This document shows positions 1-8,240 of a stretch of DNA of 34,209 nucleotides, one piece after another. The notes below the pieces were generated by a model. It saw only the letters and a program-made list of their open reading frames with translations. It did not search any database and was not told the origin of the DNA. Source of the DNA: JAUVZF01 sp964449275 (GTDB lineage Bacteria; Planctomycetota; Phycisphaerae; FEN-1346); the NCBI GenBank assembly GCA_964449275.1, contig CAYVAM010000023.1, positions 1 to 34,209 of the forward strand, read 5' to 3'. The position numbers and the translations under genes are program-made. The number at the start of each line of letters is the position of its first letter. Within the stretch, counting starts at the first letter, position 1.

Positions 1-50
1 GAGATTCCTCGACTCGCTTCGCTCGCTCGGAATGACACGCTAAACACGTA
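1..50. repeat. Partial copy of dispersed palindromic repeat (right end)
   Basis: The first 50 bases match the right end of the element at 185-346. The shared block is gctcgctcggaatgacac followed by gctaaacacgta, seen at 21-50 and 321-350. Only one end is visible because the window starts inside the element. Confidence 0.75.
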
Positions 51-184
51 CCCTGTATTGTACGCCCGGGACAAAGAGCAAGCACGAGATTTTGCAGGTC
101 CGTGGGAGGCGGATAGGGGTTCAAAATCTGCTCGGCTTCCCGTATACTTAGTTGCTCCGTGTTTGCGGTTTAGTGGAGGGTGCC

Positions 185-346
185 TGTTTAGCGTGCTCTC
201 GAAGCGATGTCATTTCGACCGAGCCCTCGCCAAAGGCGAGGGCGAGCGGAGAAATCTCGTCGTCCGGACACGGAGAACGGCGAGATTTCTCGACTCGCCC
301 TCCTGCGGCGGGCAGGCTTCGCTCGCTCGGAATGACACGCTAAACA
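185..346. repeat. MITE-like palindromic repeat with 11-bp terminal inverted repeats
   Basis: The ends are perfect inverted repeats: tgtttagcgtg at 185-195 and cacgctaaaca at 336-346. Inside, gtcatttcgaccgag at about 211-225 faces the complementary gctcgg-aatgac block near 325-336, and gagaaatctcg near 260-270 faces cgagatttctcg near 281-292, so the whole unit can fold on itself. It holds no transposase. Related copies lie at 1-50 and 1977-2092. Mobilisation in trans is an inference. Confidence 0.75.
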
Positions 347-666
347 CGTACGCGTGCGTGTACCTTCCGCGGCGCGTCTCCCGCGCCATCCGGCCTGCCA
401 CCTGCCAGGCGGGGCCCCGGATCACGTCGTGACGGGCTCGGCCGGTCTTCGTGCCCGCCCGCTATCGGGGTTTCCCCCGACGCAAATTTGGGCACGTTCC
501 ACGATACCCGAAACCGGTGCGTCCCGGATTGTCCGTCGCAAGCGAAGACGCTTTACTTAGTGTGAGGAGCGGGCGCCTTCGGATGCATGGGCGGGGGGCA
601 ACGCCCCGGTGGCGTCAGAGGCGTTCGATCCGAACACGTTGCAGCATCATAGCAGGGGAGCACATC
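347..666. other. Non-coding leader upstream of deoC
   Basis: No gene is supported in this stretch. It is GC-rich, with several short inverted repeats such as ggggggcaacgcccc near 594-608. The frame of deoC is open further upstream, but that extension has no ribosome binding site and no family-like sequence. Confidence 0.6.
529..557 (+). promoter_or_regulatory. Possible sigma70-type promoter for deoC
   Basis: ttgtcc at 529-534 and tttact at 552-557 are 17 bp apart, each matching 4 of 6 consensus bases. They lie about 110 bp before the deoC start. This is a weak candidate only. Confidence 0.25.
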
Positions 667-1365
667 ATGCCTTCACGACACGCTGTGGCCGACCTGACGG
701 TCGGAGCGGTGGTCAAGGCGATTGACCACCTGGTGCTGGCGCCGGACCAGACGTTCCAGGACATCGAGCAGGCCTGTCGCGACGCGGTCGAGTACAAGTT
801 CGCGTCCGTCTGTCTGCCCCCGTATGCGATGTCGTACGGAGTGCGGCTGCTGCGCGGGACGGGCGTCGCGATCTGCGGCACGGTGGGAATCCCGCTTGGC
901 TATTCGGGGTTGCGCGCCAAGTGTGACGAGGCGAGCACGTCGATCGAGGCCGGGGCCGGCGAGATCGACATGGCCATCAACCTGGTGGCCATGAAAAGCG
1001 GCCGATACGCCGACGTCCAGAAAGAGGTGGCGGCCGTCCGGAGACTGGCCACCGGCCTGGTCCTCAAGGCCACGCTGGAGTGCTGCTACCTGAACGACGC
1101 CGAGAAGATCCGCGCGGCGAACCTCGCGCTGGACGCCGGCGCCGACGTCATCAAGACCCATACCGGCTTCGGCAAAGGCGGCGTGAGGCTGCACGACGTT
1201 CAGTTGCTGAAGCGGGCTCTGGGGCTGCCGGTTGAGATTGAGGCGGCCGGCGGCATCACGCGGTTCAAGCAGTTTCGCGACATGCTCGACGCCGGCGCGA
1301 CGCGAGTCGGCGTCGAGGCGGCCGTCCCCATCATTAAAGACTTCTACAGGTGGGAAGCCGCCTAG
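667..1365 (+). CDS. deoC: Deoxyribose-phosphate aldolase
   Basis: This 232-residue cytoplasmic class I aldolase would cleave 2-deoxyribose-5-phosphate to glyceraldehyde-3-phosphate and acetaldehyde in deoxynucleoside catabolism. The sequence shows the family blocks EIDMAIN (99-105; D101), LKATLE (133-138; K134) and VIKTHTGF (161-168), where K163 is the expected Schiff-base lysine. The usual KTSTGF is KTHTGF here. Length matches the short bacterial DeoC class. The ATG at 667 is preceded by aggggag at a good distance; an upstream in-frame extension looks non-coding. The superoxide reductase gene follows 68 bp downstream on the same strand and may be co-transcribed. Confidence 0.93.
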   Translation: MPSRHAVADLTVGAVVKAIDHLVLAPDQTFQDIEQACRDAVEYKFASVCLPPYAMSYGVRLLRGTGVAICGTVGIPLGYSGLRAKCDEASTSIEAGAGEIDMAINLVAMKSGRYADVQKEVAAVRRLATGLVLKATLECCYLNDAEKIRAANLALDAGADVIKTHTGFGKGGVRLHDVQLLKRALGLPVEIEAAGGITRFKQFRDMLDAGATRVGVEAAVPIIKDFYRWEAA

Positions 1366-1433
1366 GGGGACCGGCGCCTCGACCCGCCGCCGCACGCGGG
1401 CCGGGAACGCTGCGGCCAGGAAGGAGACGGCAG

Positions 1434-1808
1434 ATGGTTTTGGCAAGCCAGGACTTGCTCGCGGGCGTGAACAAGCCACTGGACCCCTGCAACCTGACCG
1501 ACCTGGAGAAGAAGCACCTGCCCATCATCACCGCGCCCGACCGGGTCGAGGCGGGCGAGTGGTTTGACGTGGCGGTGGAGGTGGGCAAACTCATGGCACA
1601 CCCCAACGAGCAGGCCCATTTCATCCGGTTCATCGACCTGTACGCGGGCGATAAGTATCTCGCGCGTCTGTCCCTGGCGACCGGTACGACGTGGCCGGTC
1701 CTGAGGGCACGCGTTCGACTCGGCAAGAATCTGGGGCCGCTGCGCGCGCTCAACGTCTGCAACCTCCACGGCACTTGGGAAGGTTCCAAGGACATCGAGG
1801 TTGTGTGA
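1434..1808 (+). CDS. Superoxide reductase (neelaredoxin type, one-iron)
   Basis: This 124-residue protein should reduce superoxide to hydrogen peroxide at a mononuclear Fe(His)4Cys centre, without making O2 as superoxide dismutase does. The likely ligands are all visible: H28 in EKKHLP, H56 and H62 in HPNEQAH, and C109 and H112 in CNLHGTW. There is no N-terminal CxxC desulforedoxin domain, so it is the short class rather than two-iron desulfoferrodoxin. The start is fixed by aaggag seven bases before the ATG. Superoxide reductases are typical of anaerobes and microaerophiles, which supports that lifestyle here. The electron donor, usually rubredoxin, is not in the window. Confidence 0.93.
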   Translation: MVLASQDLLAGVNKPLDPCNLTDLEKKHLPIITAPDRVEAGEWFDVAVEVGKLMAHPNEQAHFIRFIDLYAGDKYLARLSLATGTTWPVLRARVRLGKNLGPLRALNVCNLHGTWEGSKDIEVV

Positions 1809-1976
1809 CGTACTCCCTCTCCCCCGTGCGCGCCGGCGGCCTTGGGTGCAGGCCGTCGCGCCACCGTCCCTTTCCGCCGATGAGGCCGCCTTGCTGCTTG
1901 ACGCCGGCTGGTACGGCAACTATGGTGACCCGTGATGTCGGGTGTGGCAAGTTTTTTTGGCGGGCCGGCAATGGCC

Positions 1977-2092
1977 TCTGTCACCCCGAGCGAGCGAAGC
2001 GAGTCGAGGGGTCTCGCCGCTGGCTGTTTCGGACGGCGAGATTTCTCCGCTCGGTCGCCAAGGCGACCTCGGTCGAAATGACAGGCCCGCCC
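1977..2092. repeat. Dispersed palindromic repeat, inverted copy
   Basis: This stretch carries the same blocks as the element at 185-346 in the opposite order: ccgagcgagcgaagcgagtcgag near its left end, cgagatttctccgctcgg in the middle, and ctcggtcgaaatgaca near its right end. The halves are mutually complementary. It lies between the superoxide reductase gene and the first tandem paralogue and has no coding potential of its own. Confidence 0.7.
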
Positions 2093-2170
2093 ACCCCTGG
2101 GCACAACGGCCCTGCCGGGAATCGTTGCCACACCCGTGATGTCCCATCGGCATTGCGAAAGAGGTCGGGC

Positions 2171-3061
2171 ATGAAGCGCGAGATCACGGCGGCGGTTGTT
2201 CTCCTCCCGCTTCTGGCGGGCGCCTGGACGGGGGCTCTCGCAGCGCCGCCCGCTGGAGCACCGATGGCCGAACTCGACGTCGCCATCGAGACCAACCTCC
2301 GCGAAACGGCCGAGCATCGCAAGGCGTACCTCAAGACCATGCTCGAACTGGCGAGGGGCGCCCTGGGCGGTCTCGTCTCCCCGCGGATGCGCGACGCCGC
2401 AACGCCGCCCGGAGATGGTGCCGCCCGCTACCGGCTCTTCATCCGGCATCAGGGGACGGTCGAGGTCGAGCAGAATGCGTCGCCGGCGAAAACCGTGGGC
2501 CCCGCACCGGCCGGCGTCCGGAAACTGTTGGCCCGGCAGAAAGGGAAATTCATCTTCCGCCTGGCCAAGTGGACGGGGGCGAGGTACCCGACGCTGGACC
2601 AGTGGTCGAGCGAGTTCGCCACGTCACACGTCCTGCCGATCCCCGCCAACGTGACGACCGAGGACATGGCCTACCTCCGCAACGAGGCCCTCTTGACGGC
2701 GATGCCCGACGCCGTCTCCCGGGGTATCCTGGATCGCATTCTGCCCATCCAACTGGCCCGGACGTCGGGCGACCCGGGCAAGCCGAAGGCCTGCACCGTC
2801 ACGGTCGAGAACCGGTCCAGGTGGGGGCTCTGGAAACTGGCGGTCGAGGTAATCTGGTGCGAGCAGGCCGGCGAGAACCGGCGCCGTTACCGCGCCGAAC
2901 CGCAGTACGAGGGGCTGCTCGCACCGGCCAGGAAGATCGAACTGAAGGGCACAGCCGCGCCGTCCCCGTCCCCGTTGGCGTGGGACTACCACTTGCCTGC
3001 GCAGATTACGGCGACGCCGACGTTTGTCCCGGGCGGGTTCGACGCGGCGGAAGGAAAGTAG
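2171..3061 (+). CDS. Secreted protein of unknown family, tandem paralogue 1
   Basis: I do not recognise the family. The 296-residue product starts with a clear signal peptide: KRE, then a hydrophobic stretch to about residue 25 ending ALAAP. The mature part shares blocks with the next two genes: LDVAIETNLR near the N-terminus, DGAARYRLFIRH, KGKFIFRLAKWTG, LDRILPI, and an ENRSRWGLWKL segment before a beta-rich end. These blocks align in the same order in all three genes, so they are tandem duplicates. It ends 50 bp before paralogue 2. Secretion is predicted from the signal peptide; function is unknown. Confidence 0.8.
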   Translation: MKREITAAVVLLPLLAGAWTGALAAPPAGAPMAELDVAIETNLRETAEHRKAYLKTMLELARGALGGLVSPRMRDAATPPGDGAARYRLFIRHQGTVEVEQNASPAKTVGPAPAGVRKLLARQKGKFIFRLAKWTGARYPTLDQWSSEFATSHVLPIPANVTTEDMAYLRNEALLTAMPDAVSRGILDRILPIQLARTSGDPGKPKACTVTVENRSRWGLWKLAVEVIWCEQAGENRRRYRAEPQYEGLLAPARKIELKGTAAPSPSPLAWDYHLPAQITATPTFVPGGFDAAEGK

Positions 3062-3110
3062 TGGGAATCGCCGTCCGGCGATTTGGAGATCCGGCGAAGG
3101 AGCGGGGCGC

Positions 3111-4406
3111 ATGGGCAGTCTCGGATGGCGGATGGCGCTGGTCCTTACGGCTCTTGCCCTGCCGGTTGCGGCGGCTGCGCAGGGGGAAAAGCCGAACGCC
3201 GAAGTGGACGTCGTCATCAAGACCAACGTGCGGATCGCGCCGGAGCACACCAAGATGTACCAGTCGATGCTGGGCATGTACACTCGCCAATGCTTGGGAG
3301 GTCTGGCGGCCCGGCGCCGGGACGGCGCGCCGGCGCAGCCGGAAGACGGTGCGGCCTACTATCGGTTCACCGTCGTTCATGCGGGATCGATCCTGGTGGC
3401 GAGCGCGCCGCAGATCGGCAGGCCGGTCGACCGGGACGACCATTCGGCCCATTATCTGGCGACCCAACAGAAGGGGCGATTCCAGTTCAACCTGACGAAG
3501 TGGACCGGCAAGGCTTACGAGAGCGTTGACAAGTGGACGAGCAATTTCTCGACGGCACACTACACGGTGATCCCGGCGGGCACGGGCCGCAAGGACATGC
3601 CCAAGTGGCGCAAAGTGGCTCTCATGCGGGCGTATCCCAAAGCCGTGAAGGGCGGGATCCTGGACCACATTCTGCCCATCAAGGTCGTGCGCACGTTCGG
3701 CGGGCCCGGCGGCACGCAGAACATCATCGTCGCTGTCGCGAACGAGTCCCTTTGGCCGCTCAAAACGTTGAAGATCGTCGTCATGTGGCCGCAGCAGCAG
3801 GGCAGAGAGGCCTGCCGCTATCATGCGGAACTCAACTACAGCGGATCGCTGATGCCCGGAGAAAAGACGACGCTCAGAGGGAAGGGCACGGTCGCGGGCG
3901 CCACGTATCACTATGAGTTGACCGCGCCCATGGAGATCGCGGCCCTGCCCACGTTCGACCCGAACCGGGGGCCGTTGTGGATCCGGCGCCACGTTGAGGC
4001 GATGAAGGACGCGGCAACGCGCTCCGCGGCCGCCCGAGTCGTGGAACGCTCACTGGGCTGGTTGACTTCCGTCGAAATGAAAGCGACCGTCGCGGCACTG
4101 ATCGAACTCCTGGCCCGCGATGCGCCGAAAGGCGAAGCCGACGTCCCGCAGGGCGTCCGAGTCCTGCTCGAGAAGATCGGCCGGCCGGCCGTCCCGCTCC
4201 TCTCCGACGCTCTCGTGCACGACAATCCCGGCATCCGTCTCGGTGCTGCGTGCGTCCTTCAGAAGATCAAGGTGACCGAGCAGGCGGTCCTCAGCCGCCT
4301 GCGCGATGCGTTGAAGGACAAGTGCGAGCCGGTTCGCGCGGCCGCCGCCAAAGCGCTCGAAGCCAGCGGAGTGAAAGCGGAGGAGGAACCAGACGCAAAG
4401 CAATAG
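3111..4406 (+). CDS. Secreted paralogue 2 with C-terminal HEAT-like repeats
   Basis: The 431-residue product has a signal peptide ending near AAAAQG and the shared core: VDVVIKTNVR, DGAAYYRFTVVH, KGRFQFNLTKWTG, GILDHILPIKVVRTFGG and NESLWPLKTLKI. After about residue 285 it adds roughly 140 residues absent from its neighbours. That part is helical and repeat-like, with blocks such as RPAVPLLSDALVHDNPGIRL and EPVRAAAAKALEASG, which look like HEAT or PBS-lyase-type repeats and suggest protein binding. The ATG at 3111 follows gaaggag and gives an immediate signal peptide, so it is preferred over the upstream in-frame ATG. Biological role unknown. Confidence 0.82.
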   Translation: MGSLGWRMALVLTALALPVAAAAQGEKPNAEVDVVIKTNVRIAPEHTKMYQSMLGMYTRQCLGGLAARRRDGAPAQPEDGAAYYRFTVVHAGSILVASAPQIGRPVDRDDHSAHYLATQQKGRFQFNLTKWTGKAYESVDKWTSNFSTAHYTVIPAGTGRKDMPKWRKVALMRAYPKAVKGGILDHILPIKVVRTFGGPGGTQNIIVAVANESLWPLKTLKIVVMWPQQQGREACRYHAELNYSGSLMPGEKTTLRGKGTVAGATYHYELTAPMEIAALPTFDPNRGPLWIRRHVEAMKDAATRSAAARVVERSLGWLTSVEMKATVAALIELLARDAPKGEADVPQGVRVLLEKIGRPAVPLLSDALVHDNPGIRLGAACVLQKIKVTEQAVLSRLRDALKDKCEPVRAAAAKALEASGVKAEEEPDAKQ

Positions 4407-4458
4407 CAGGATGCGAGGGGAGCAGGGTCCAGTGTTCTGTCCCACGTGAAACGGTGGG

Positions 4459-4530
4459 TGCCACTGGCGGCTTGTCCGCCAGTGCCTTCCTCCTGCTCGC
4501 CAAACACTGGCTGACAAGCAGCCAGTGGCA
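4459..4530. repeat. Dispersed double-hairpin repeat
   Basis: Two perfect 9-bp hairpins sit side by side: cactggcgg/ccgccagtg at 4462-4470 and 4476-4484, and cactggctg/cagccagtg at 4505-4513 and 4519-4527. The outer ends tgccactggc (4459-4468) and gccagtggca (4521-4530) are also inverted repeats. It separates paralogues 2 and 3. This pattern resembles a repeat I know from planctomycete genomes, but that is from memory. Confidence 0.75.
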
Positions 4531-4578
4531 GCCTGCAAATGAGCAGTGACAGAGCACCAGGTTAAAGGGGGACATGCC

Positions 4579-5451
4579 ATGCGCGCTTCTATCAGATTGG
4601 GTCTGCCGGGTACCGCTGTTCTTGCGCTGCTGTGCGGATCGGCGCCGTTGATGGTGCACGGCGCGGAGCCGGCGCCGGAACTCGACATTTTTGCCCGAAC
4701 GGCCGTGCGGGTCAGCCCGCAGCATACCCAGATGGTCCAGCGGAGTCTGACGGACTACGCCAGGCGGTGCCTGAGTGGTCTGGTGTCGCGCAATGCGCCA
4801 CTCGAAGTCAGTGTGCCGAAGGACGGTGCGGCGCGGTTCCGGCTTTTCATCGAGCACGCAGCCAGTCTCAAGACCGCCAACCAAGCGGTCAAAGAGACCC
4901 TTTTGGCGGACAGGGACTACTTCTCACGGTTCCTCGTGACGCAAGAGAAGGGCGTCTACAAGTTCCGTCTCGCGCAGTGGAAAGACTCCCGTTACGTGAA
5001 CGTGGAGCAGTGGGCCGCCCCCTACGCGGTGGTACACCATTACCCGTTGCCGAAGAGTTTCAACAGCAGGGACCTGCCGGCTCTGCGCGGGAAGGCGCTC
5101 ATGCAGACGTTTCCGAAATCCATCAAGCAGGCCTTACTGGGGCGCATTCTGCCAATCCGGATCGGCCAGTCGCGAGGCGCGGTGAACAAGACGCAGTCTT
5201 GCCAGGTCATCGTCAAGAACGCGTCTCGCTGGCCGCTCAAAAGCCTCGAAGCCACACTCCGGTGGCCGGAGCCGCGCGCCAAGGGGCAGGCACGCTACGA
5301 GGGCACCATCACCCTCGCGAAGACGCTGGCCCCGGGCCGGCAGACCGTCGTCCCATGCAAAGGCAAGCCCCTCAAACTGGAGTTCCGCTGGGAATACCTG
5401 GAGCCGGTGGAGATCGACGCCTCGCCGGTTTTCGCTCCGGCCGATGGGTAA
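4579..5451 (+). CDS. Secreted protein of unknown family, tandem paralogue 3
   Basis: The 290-residue product has a signal peptide (RASIRLG, hydrophobic stretch, cleavage likely after VHGA) and the core shared with the two preceding genes: LDIFARTAVR, DGAARFRLFIEH, KGVYKFRLAQW, GRILPIRIG and KNASRWPLKSLEATLRW. It lacks the HEAT-like tail. I prefer the ATG at 4579 after aaaggggga over the in-frame ATG at 4546, because it starts the signal peptide directly and has the better ribosome binding site. A hairpin repeat lies between it and paralogue 2, so it may be transcribed separately. Confidence 0.8.
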   Translation: MRASIRLGLPGTAVLALLCGSAPLMVHGAEPAPELDIFARTAVRVSPQHTQMVQRSLTDYARRCLSGLVSRNAPLEVSVPKDGAARFRLFIEHAASLKTANQAVKETLLADRDYFSRFLVTQEKGVYKFRLAQWKDSRYVNVEQWAAPYAVVHHYPLPKSFNSRDLPALRGKALMQTFPKSIKQALLGRILPIRIGQSRGAVNKTQSCQVIVKNASRWPLKSLEATLRWPEPRAKGQARYEGTITLAKTLAPGRQTVVPCKGKPLKLEFRWEYLEPVEIDASPVFAPADG

Positions 5452-5507
5452 GACGGCGGCGTGGCGCCAACGACTTTCCGGCGCGTTACGGCGATTCGGC
5501 CCGCCGC

Positions 5508-6527
5508 TCAGGTGAAATACCGCATCGACGTCTTCTTGAACTCCCGCTCGGAGAACAGCACTTCGTAATGCCTGAGTCCCGCGTCGTCGGCCATGCGTGC
5601 GACCGTCCGGCCGACCTCGTCTTCCGAACGGCCGTGCGTCATGGCGAACAGGTTGTACGGGAAATCGGGAAGCGGCGGCCGACGGTAGCAGTGGCTCACC
5701 TCCGGGTGCTTCGCCAGGGTCTCCCCGGCCGCGTCTACCTTCTCGGGCGGCACGCGAAAGACGGCCATCCCGCCTGCGCGGTAACCCAACTCGCGGTGCT
5801 GTACGACAGCCCCAAAGCGCCGGATGATGCCCGTATCGACCCACTCGCGAATCTGTGCGACGACCTTGGCCTCCGGCCATCCCAGACGCTCGGCAATCGT
5901 GGCGAAGGGATCGCGCTGCGGCCGAAGGCCCTCCTGAATCAGCCGGACGAACTCCTTCTGCTCGTCGGTGAGCGGCAGAGCCCGTGCCGGTCGCTCAGAA
6001 TTGTTGCGCGGCGGGTCTCCATTGTTGCGCGGCGGGTCTCCTGACCCGCCGCGCTCCTCCCCGCGCTCCGGCTCGCCGTCCGTCAGGTCGAAATGGACGC
6101 GAATCTTGTAAACCGTCAGGGCGGGGAGGCTGTGGAACTCGGAGATGCCGGTTTCAGAGCGCAGCCGCTCGAGCGTCCCGTCCAGGGCGCCCTGCGACGC
6201 CTCGGTCAGCGTGAACCAGAGGTTGTACGCCGCGCGGCGCGCGTAGTTGTGTGTGACCCCGGGCAGCCGGTTGACCGTCTCTGCCACCTCGTCGAGGCGA
6301 TCCGCGGGGACCTTGACAGCGACGAGCGTCGAGACGTATCCCAGACGCCGCGAATCGAACACCGGACCCACACGCCGGATCACGCCGCCGGCCAGCAGGC
6401 GGCCGACCCGATCGATGACGTCGGCGGCTCCGATGCCCAGCCGCGCGGCCACGGCGTCAAACGGATGCTCCGTTACGGGCAGGTCCGATTGGATCGCCGT
6501 CAGGATTTGCTTGTCGAGGTTGTCCAT
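5508..6527 (-). CDS. ahbAB: Siroheme decarboxylase, fused AhbA-AhbB type
   Basis: The 339-residue protein has two Lrp/AsnC-like halves in one chain. Half 1 (about 1-149) has an N-terminal HTH and the motif HNYARRAAYNLWF (93-105). Half 2 (about 184-339) has a second HTH and the motif SHCYRRPPLPDFPYNLF (278-294), typical of AhbB/NirD-L proteins. The known role is decarboxylation of siroheme to didecarboxysiroheme in the siroheme-dependent haem route; a haem d1-type role would need nir partners, which are absent. The two halves are usually separate genes or a tight fusion. Here a low-complexity linker (about 150-183) is encoded partly by a tandem palindromic repeat. The start at 6527 begins the first HTH; it lies 44 bp after the cobA-hemD stop, so the two genes are probably one operon. 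Confidence 0.87.
   Translation of the reverse strand: MDNLDKQILTAIQSDLPVTEHPFDAVAARLGIGAADVIDRVGRLLAGGVIRRVGPVFDSRRLGYVSTLVAVKVPADRLDEVAETVNRLPGVTHNYARRAAYNLWFTLTEASQGALDGTLERLRSETGISEFHSLPALTVYKIRVHFDLTDGEPERGEERGGSGDPPRNNGDPPRNNSERPARALPLTDEQKEFVRLIQEGLRPQRDPFATIAERLGWPEAKVVAQIREWVDTGIIRRFGAVVQHRELGYRAGGMAVFRVPPEKVDAAGETLAKHPEVSHCYRRPPLPDFPYNLFAMTHGRSEDEVGRTVARMADDAGLRHYEVLFSEREFKKTSMRYFT
6000..6054. repeat. Tandem 21-bp repeat plus perfect palindrome inside ahbAB
   Basis: Two exact 21-bp copies lie at 6000-6020 and 6021-6041. The second runs into a perfect palindrome with 12-bp arms and a 4-bp loop: gcgcggcgggtc at 6027-6038 and gacccgccgcgc at 6043-6054. The repeat encodes the inter-domain linker GDPPRNNGDPPRNN in frame. 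Confidence 0.85.
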
Positions 6528-6571
6528 GCTATCAACAGAACACCGGCGCGAACCCGCCCGCCGACGCCGCG

Positions 6572-8092
6572 CTACGCCCCCGTCTCGCACGACACGATGG
6601 CATCCACCAGGCCAGGAATGGTGTGCGGGTCGGCCTCGACGGTCGGTTCCAGGCCGGCCTCGCGAAGCGTTGCGGACGTCGTCGGCCCGATGCTGGCGAT
6701 GCGCGCACGCGACGCGCACACGCGGTCTTTCCCGACGGCGCCGACGAAGTTCCCGACCGTTGAGGAACTCGTGAACGTCAGCCAGTCGATCTCATCCGCT
6801 TCGAGCGCCTCGGCCACCACGCCGCAACTCGCCGTGTCGGGCGCCGTCCGGTAGGCGACGACCTCGTGGACTTCGGCGCCTTGTGCGGCCAGTGTCCCGG
6901 GCAGTTCCTTCGGCGCGATGTCGGCGCGCGGCAGGAGGATGCGCAGGCCGGCCGGGTTGCCGGTCGCCGCGAGCGCCTCGGCGACGGCTGCCCCCGTGAA
7001 CGTCTCGGGCTGAAGGTCCGGCCTGAGGCCGAACCGCGCCAGCCGCTCGGCCGTCGCCGGGCCGATGGTTGCGATGCGCGCGGACGCGAGCGCGCGGGCA
7101 TCGAGTCCGGCGTCGGCCAGCGCCTCGAAATAGGCCGCCACGCCGTTGACGCTTGTGAAGACGATCCAGTCGAAGGATGCGGCGTGGCGTGCGGCCGTCT
7201 GGAGCGGGGCCGGATCGTCGGGCGGCTCGATGCGGATGGCGGGCGATTCAATCGTCTCGGCGCCCAGGGCATCGAGCCGCTTCGTCAGTTCCGACGCCTG
7301 GGCCCGCGCTCGCGTCACCACGATCCGCCGGCCGAACAGCGGCCGCCGCTCGAACCATTGCAGACGATCGCGCAGCCTCACCACGTCGCCGACGACAATG
7401 ATGGCGGGCGGCTCCAGCCCCGCCTCCCCGGCCGTCTGCGGCAGCGTCGCGAGCGTACCCGTGATGGTCTTCTGCCGCGGTGTGGCGCCCCAGCGGACGG
7501 CGGCGGCCGGTGTCTCGGCGCTGCGGCCGTGGGCGATGAGGTTCTCGGAGATGGCCGCCAGGTTCCTGACGCCCATGTAGAATACGAGCGTTCCCGGCCA
7601 GCGGGCGAGGGCGTCCCAGTCGAGGGCCGGGTCGACCTTGTCGTCGGCCTCGTGGCCCGTGACGAAGGCAACGCCGCTTGCCACGTGGCGATGCGTCACG
7701 GGGATGCCGGCGCAGGCGGGTGCCGCGACGGCGGCCGTGACGCCGGGCACGACCTCGAAGTCGATCCCCGCCTCGACGAGCGCCAGCGCCTCCTCGCCGC
7801 CCCGGCCGAATACGTACGGGTCGCCGCCCTTGAGGCGGACGACCGTCGCGCCGGCCTGCGCCTTTTCGACGAGCAGCGCGTTGATCCCCTCCTGCGGGAG
7901 GGTGTGCTGCGCGGCGCGTTTGCCCACGTAAATCCGCTCGGCCTCCGCGGGGGCGTGGTCGAGCAACCGCTCCGAAATCAGCGCGTCGTACACGACCACG
8001 TCGGCCAGGCCGAGGACATCGCGGCCGCGGAGCGTCAGCAGTCCCGGGTCACCCGGTCCGGCGCCGACCAGATACACACGTCCTTTGCTCAT
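6572..8092 (-). CDS. cobA-hemD: Fused uroporphyrinogen-III C-methyltransferase / uroporphyrinogen-III synthase
   Basis: The 506-residue protein joins two tetrapyrrole enzymes. Residues 1 to about 250 are SUMT, which uses two S-adenosylmethionines to convert uroporphyrinogen III to precorrin-2. Visible motifs are VGAGPGDPGLLTLRG (9-23), RLKGGDPYVFGRGGEE (86-101) and VPGVTA (115-120). The rest is HemD, which closes hydroxymethylbilane to uroporphyrinogen III; it has low sequence conservation but shows the expected FTSVNGV and TFTSSSTV blocks. Start at 8092 follows aaagaggc on the minus strand. Together with the downstream siroheme decarboxylase this points to the siroheme branch of haem synthesis. 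The precorrin-2 dehydrogenase/ferrochelatase and AhbC/D are not in the window. Confidence 0.93.
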   Translation of the reverse strand: MSKGRVYLVGAGPGDPGLLTLRGRDVLGLADVVVYDALISERLLDHAPAEAERIYVGKRAAQHTLPQEGINALLVEKAQAGATVVRLKGGDPYVFGRGGEEALALVEAGIDFEVVPGVTAAVAAPACAGIPVTHRHVASGVAFVTGHEADDKVDPALDWDALARWPGTLVFYMGVRNLAAISENLIAHGRSAETPAAAVRWGATPRQKTITGTLATLPQTAGEAGLEPPAIIVVGDVVRLRDRLQWFERRPLFGRRIVVTRARAQASELTKRLDALGAETIESPAIRIEPPDDPAPLQTAARHAASFDWIVFTSVNGVAAYFEALADAGLDARALASARIATIGPATAERLARFGLRPDLQPETFTGAAVAEALAATGNPAGLRILLPRADIAPKELPGTLAAQGAEVHEVVAYRTAPDTASCGVVAEALEADEIDWLTFTSSSTVGNFVGAVGKDRVCASRARIASIGPTTSATLREAGLEPTVEADPHTIPGLVDAIVSCETGA

Positions 8093-8176
8093 CCGATGCC
8101 TCTTTTTCTGCTCAGGCACGGCCCATTGTACCAGCGGCGTTGACGTGCGCGTGCGAAATCTTCTTGCCCTGTTTCC

Positions 8177-8204
8177 TTGCACTCGCACGGGGCTGGCGTA
8201 GAAT
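8177..8204 (+). promoter_or_regulatory. Possible promoter for the Gfo/Idh/MocA gene
   Basis: ttgcac at 8177-8182 and tagaat at 8199-8204 are 16 bp apart in the 148-bp gap between two divergent genes. The start codon lies 36 bp beyond. The -10 box is good and the -35 box weak. Confidence 0.35.
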
Positions 8205-8240
8205 CGCTGCCCAAGAGCCGGTCAGCGAAAGGGAACGCAC

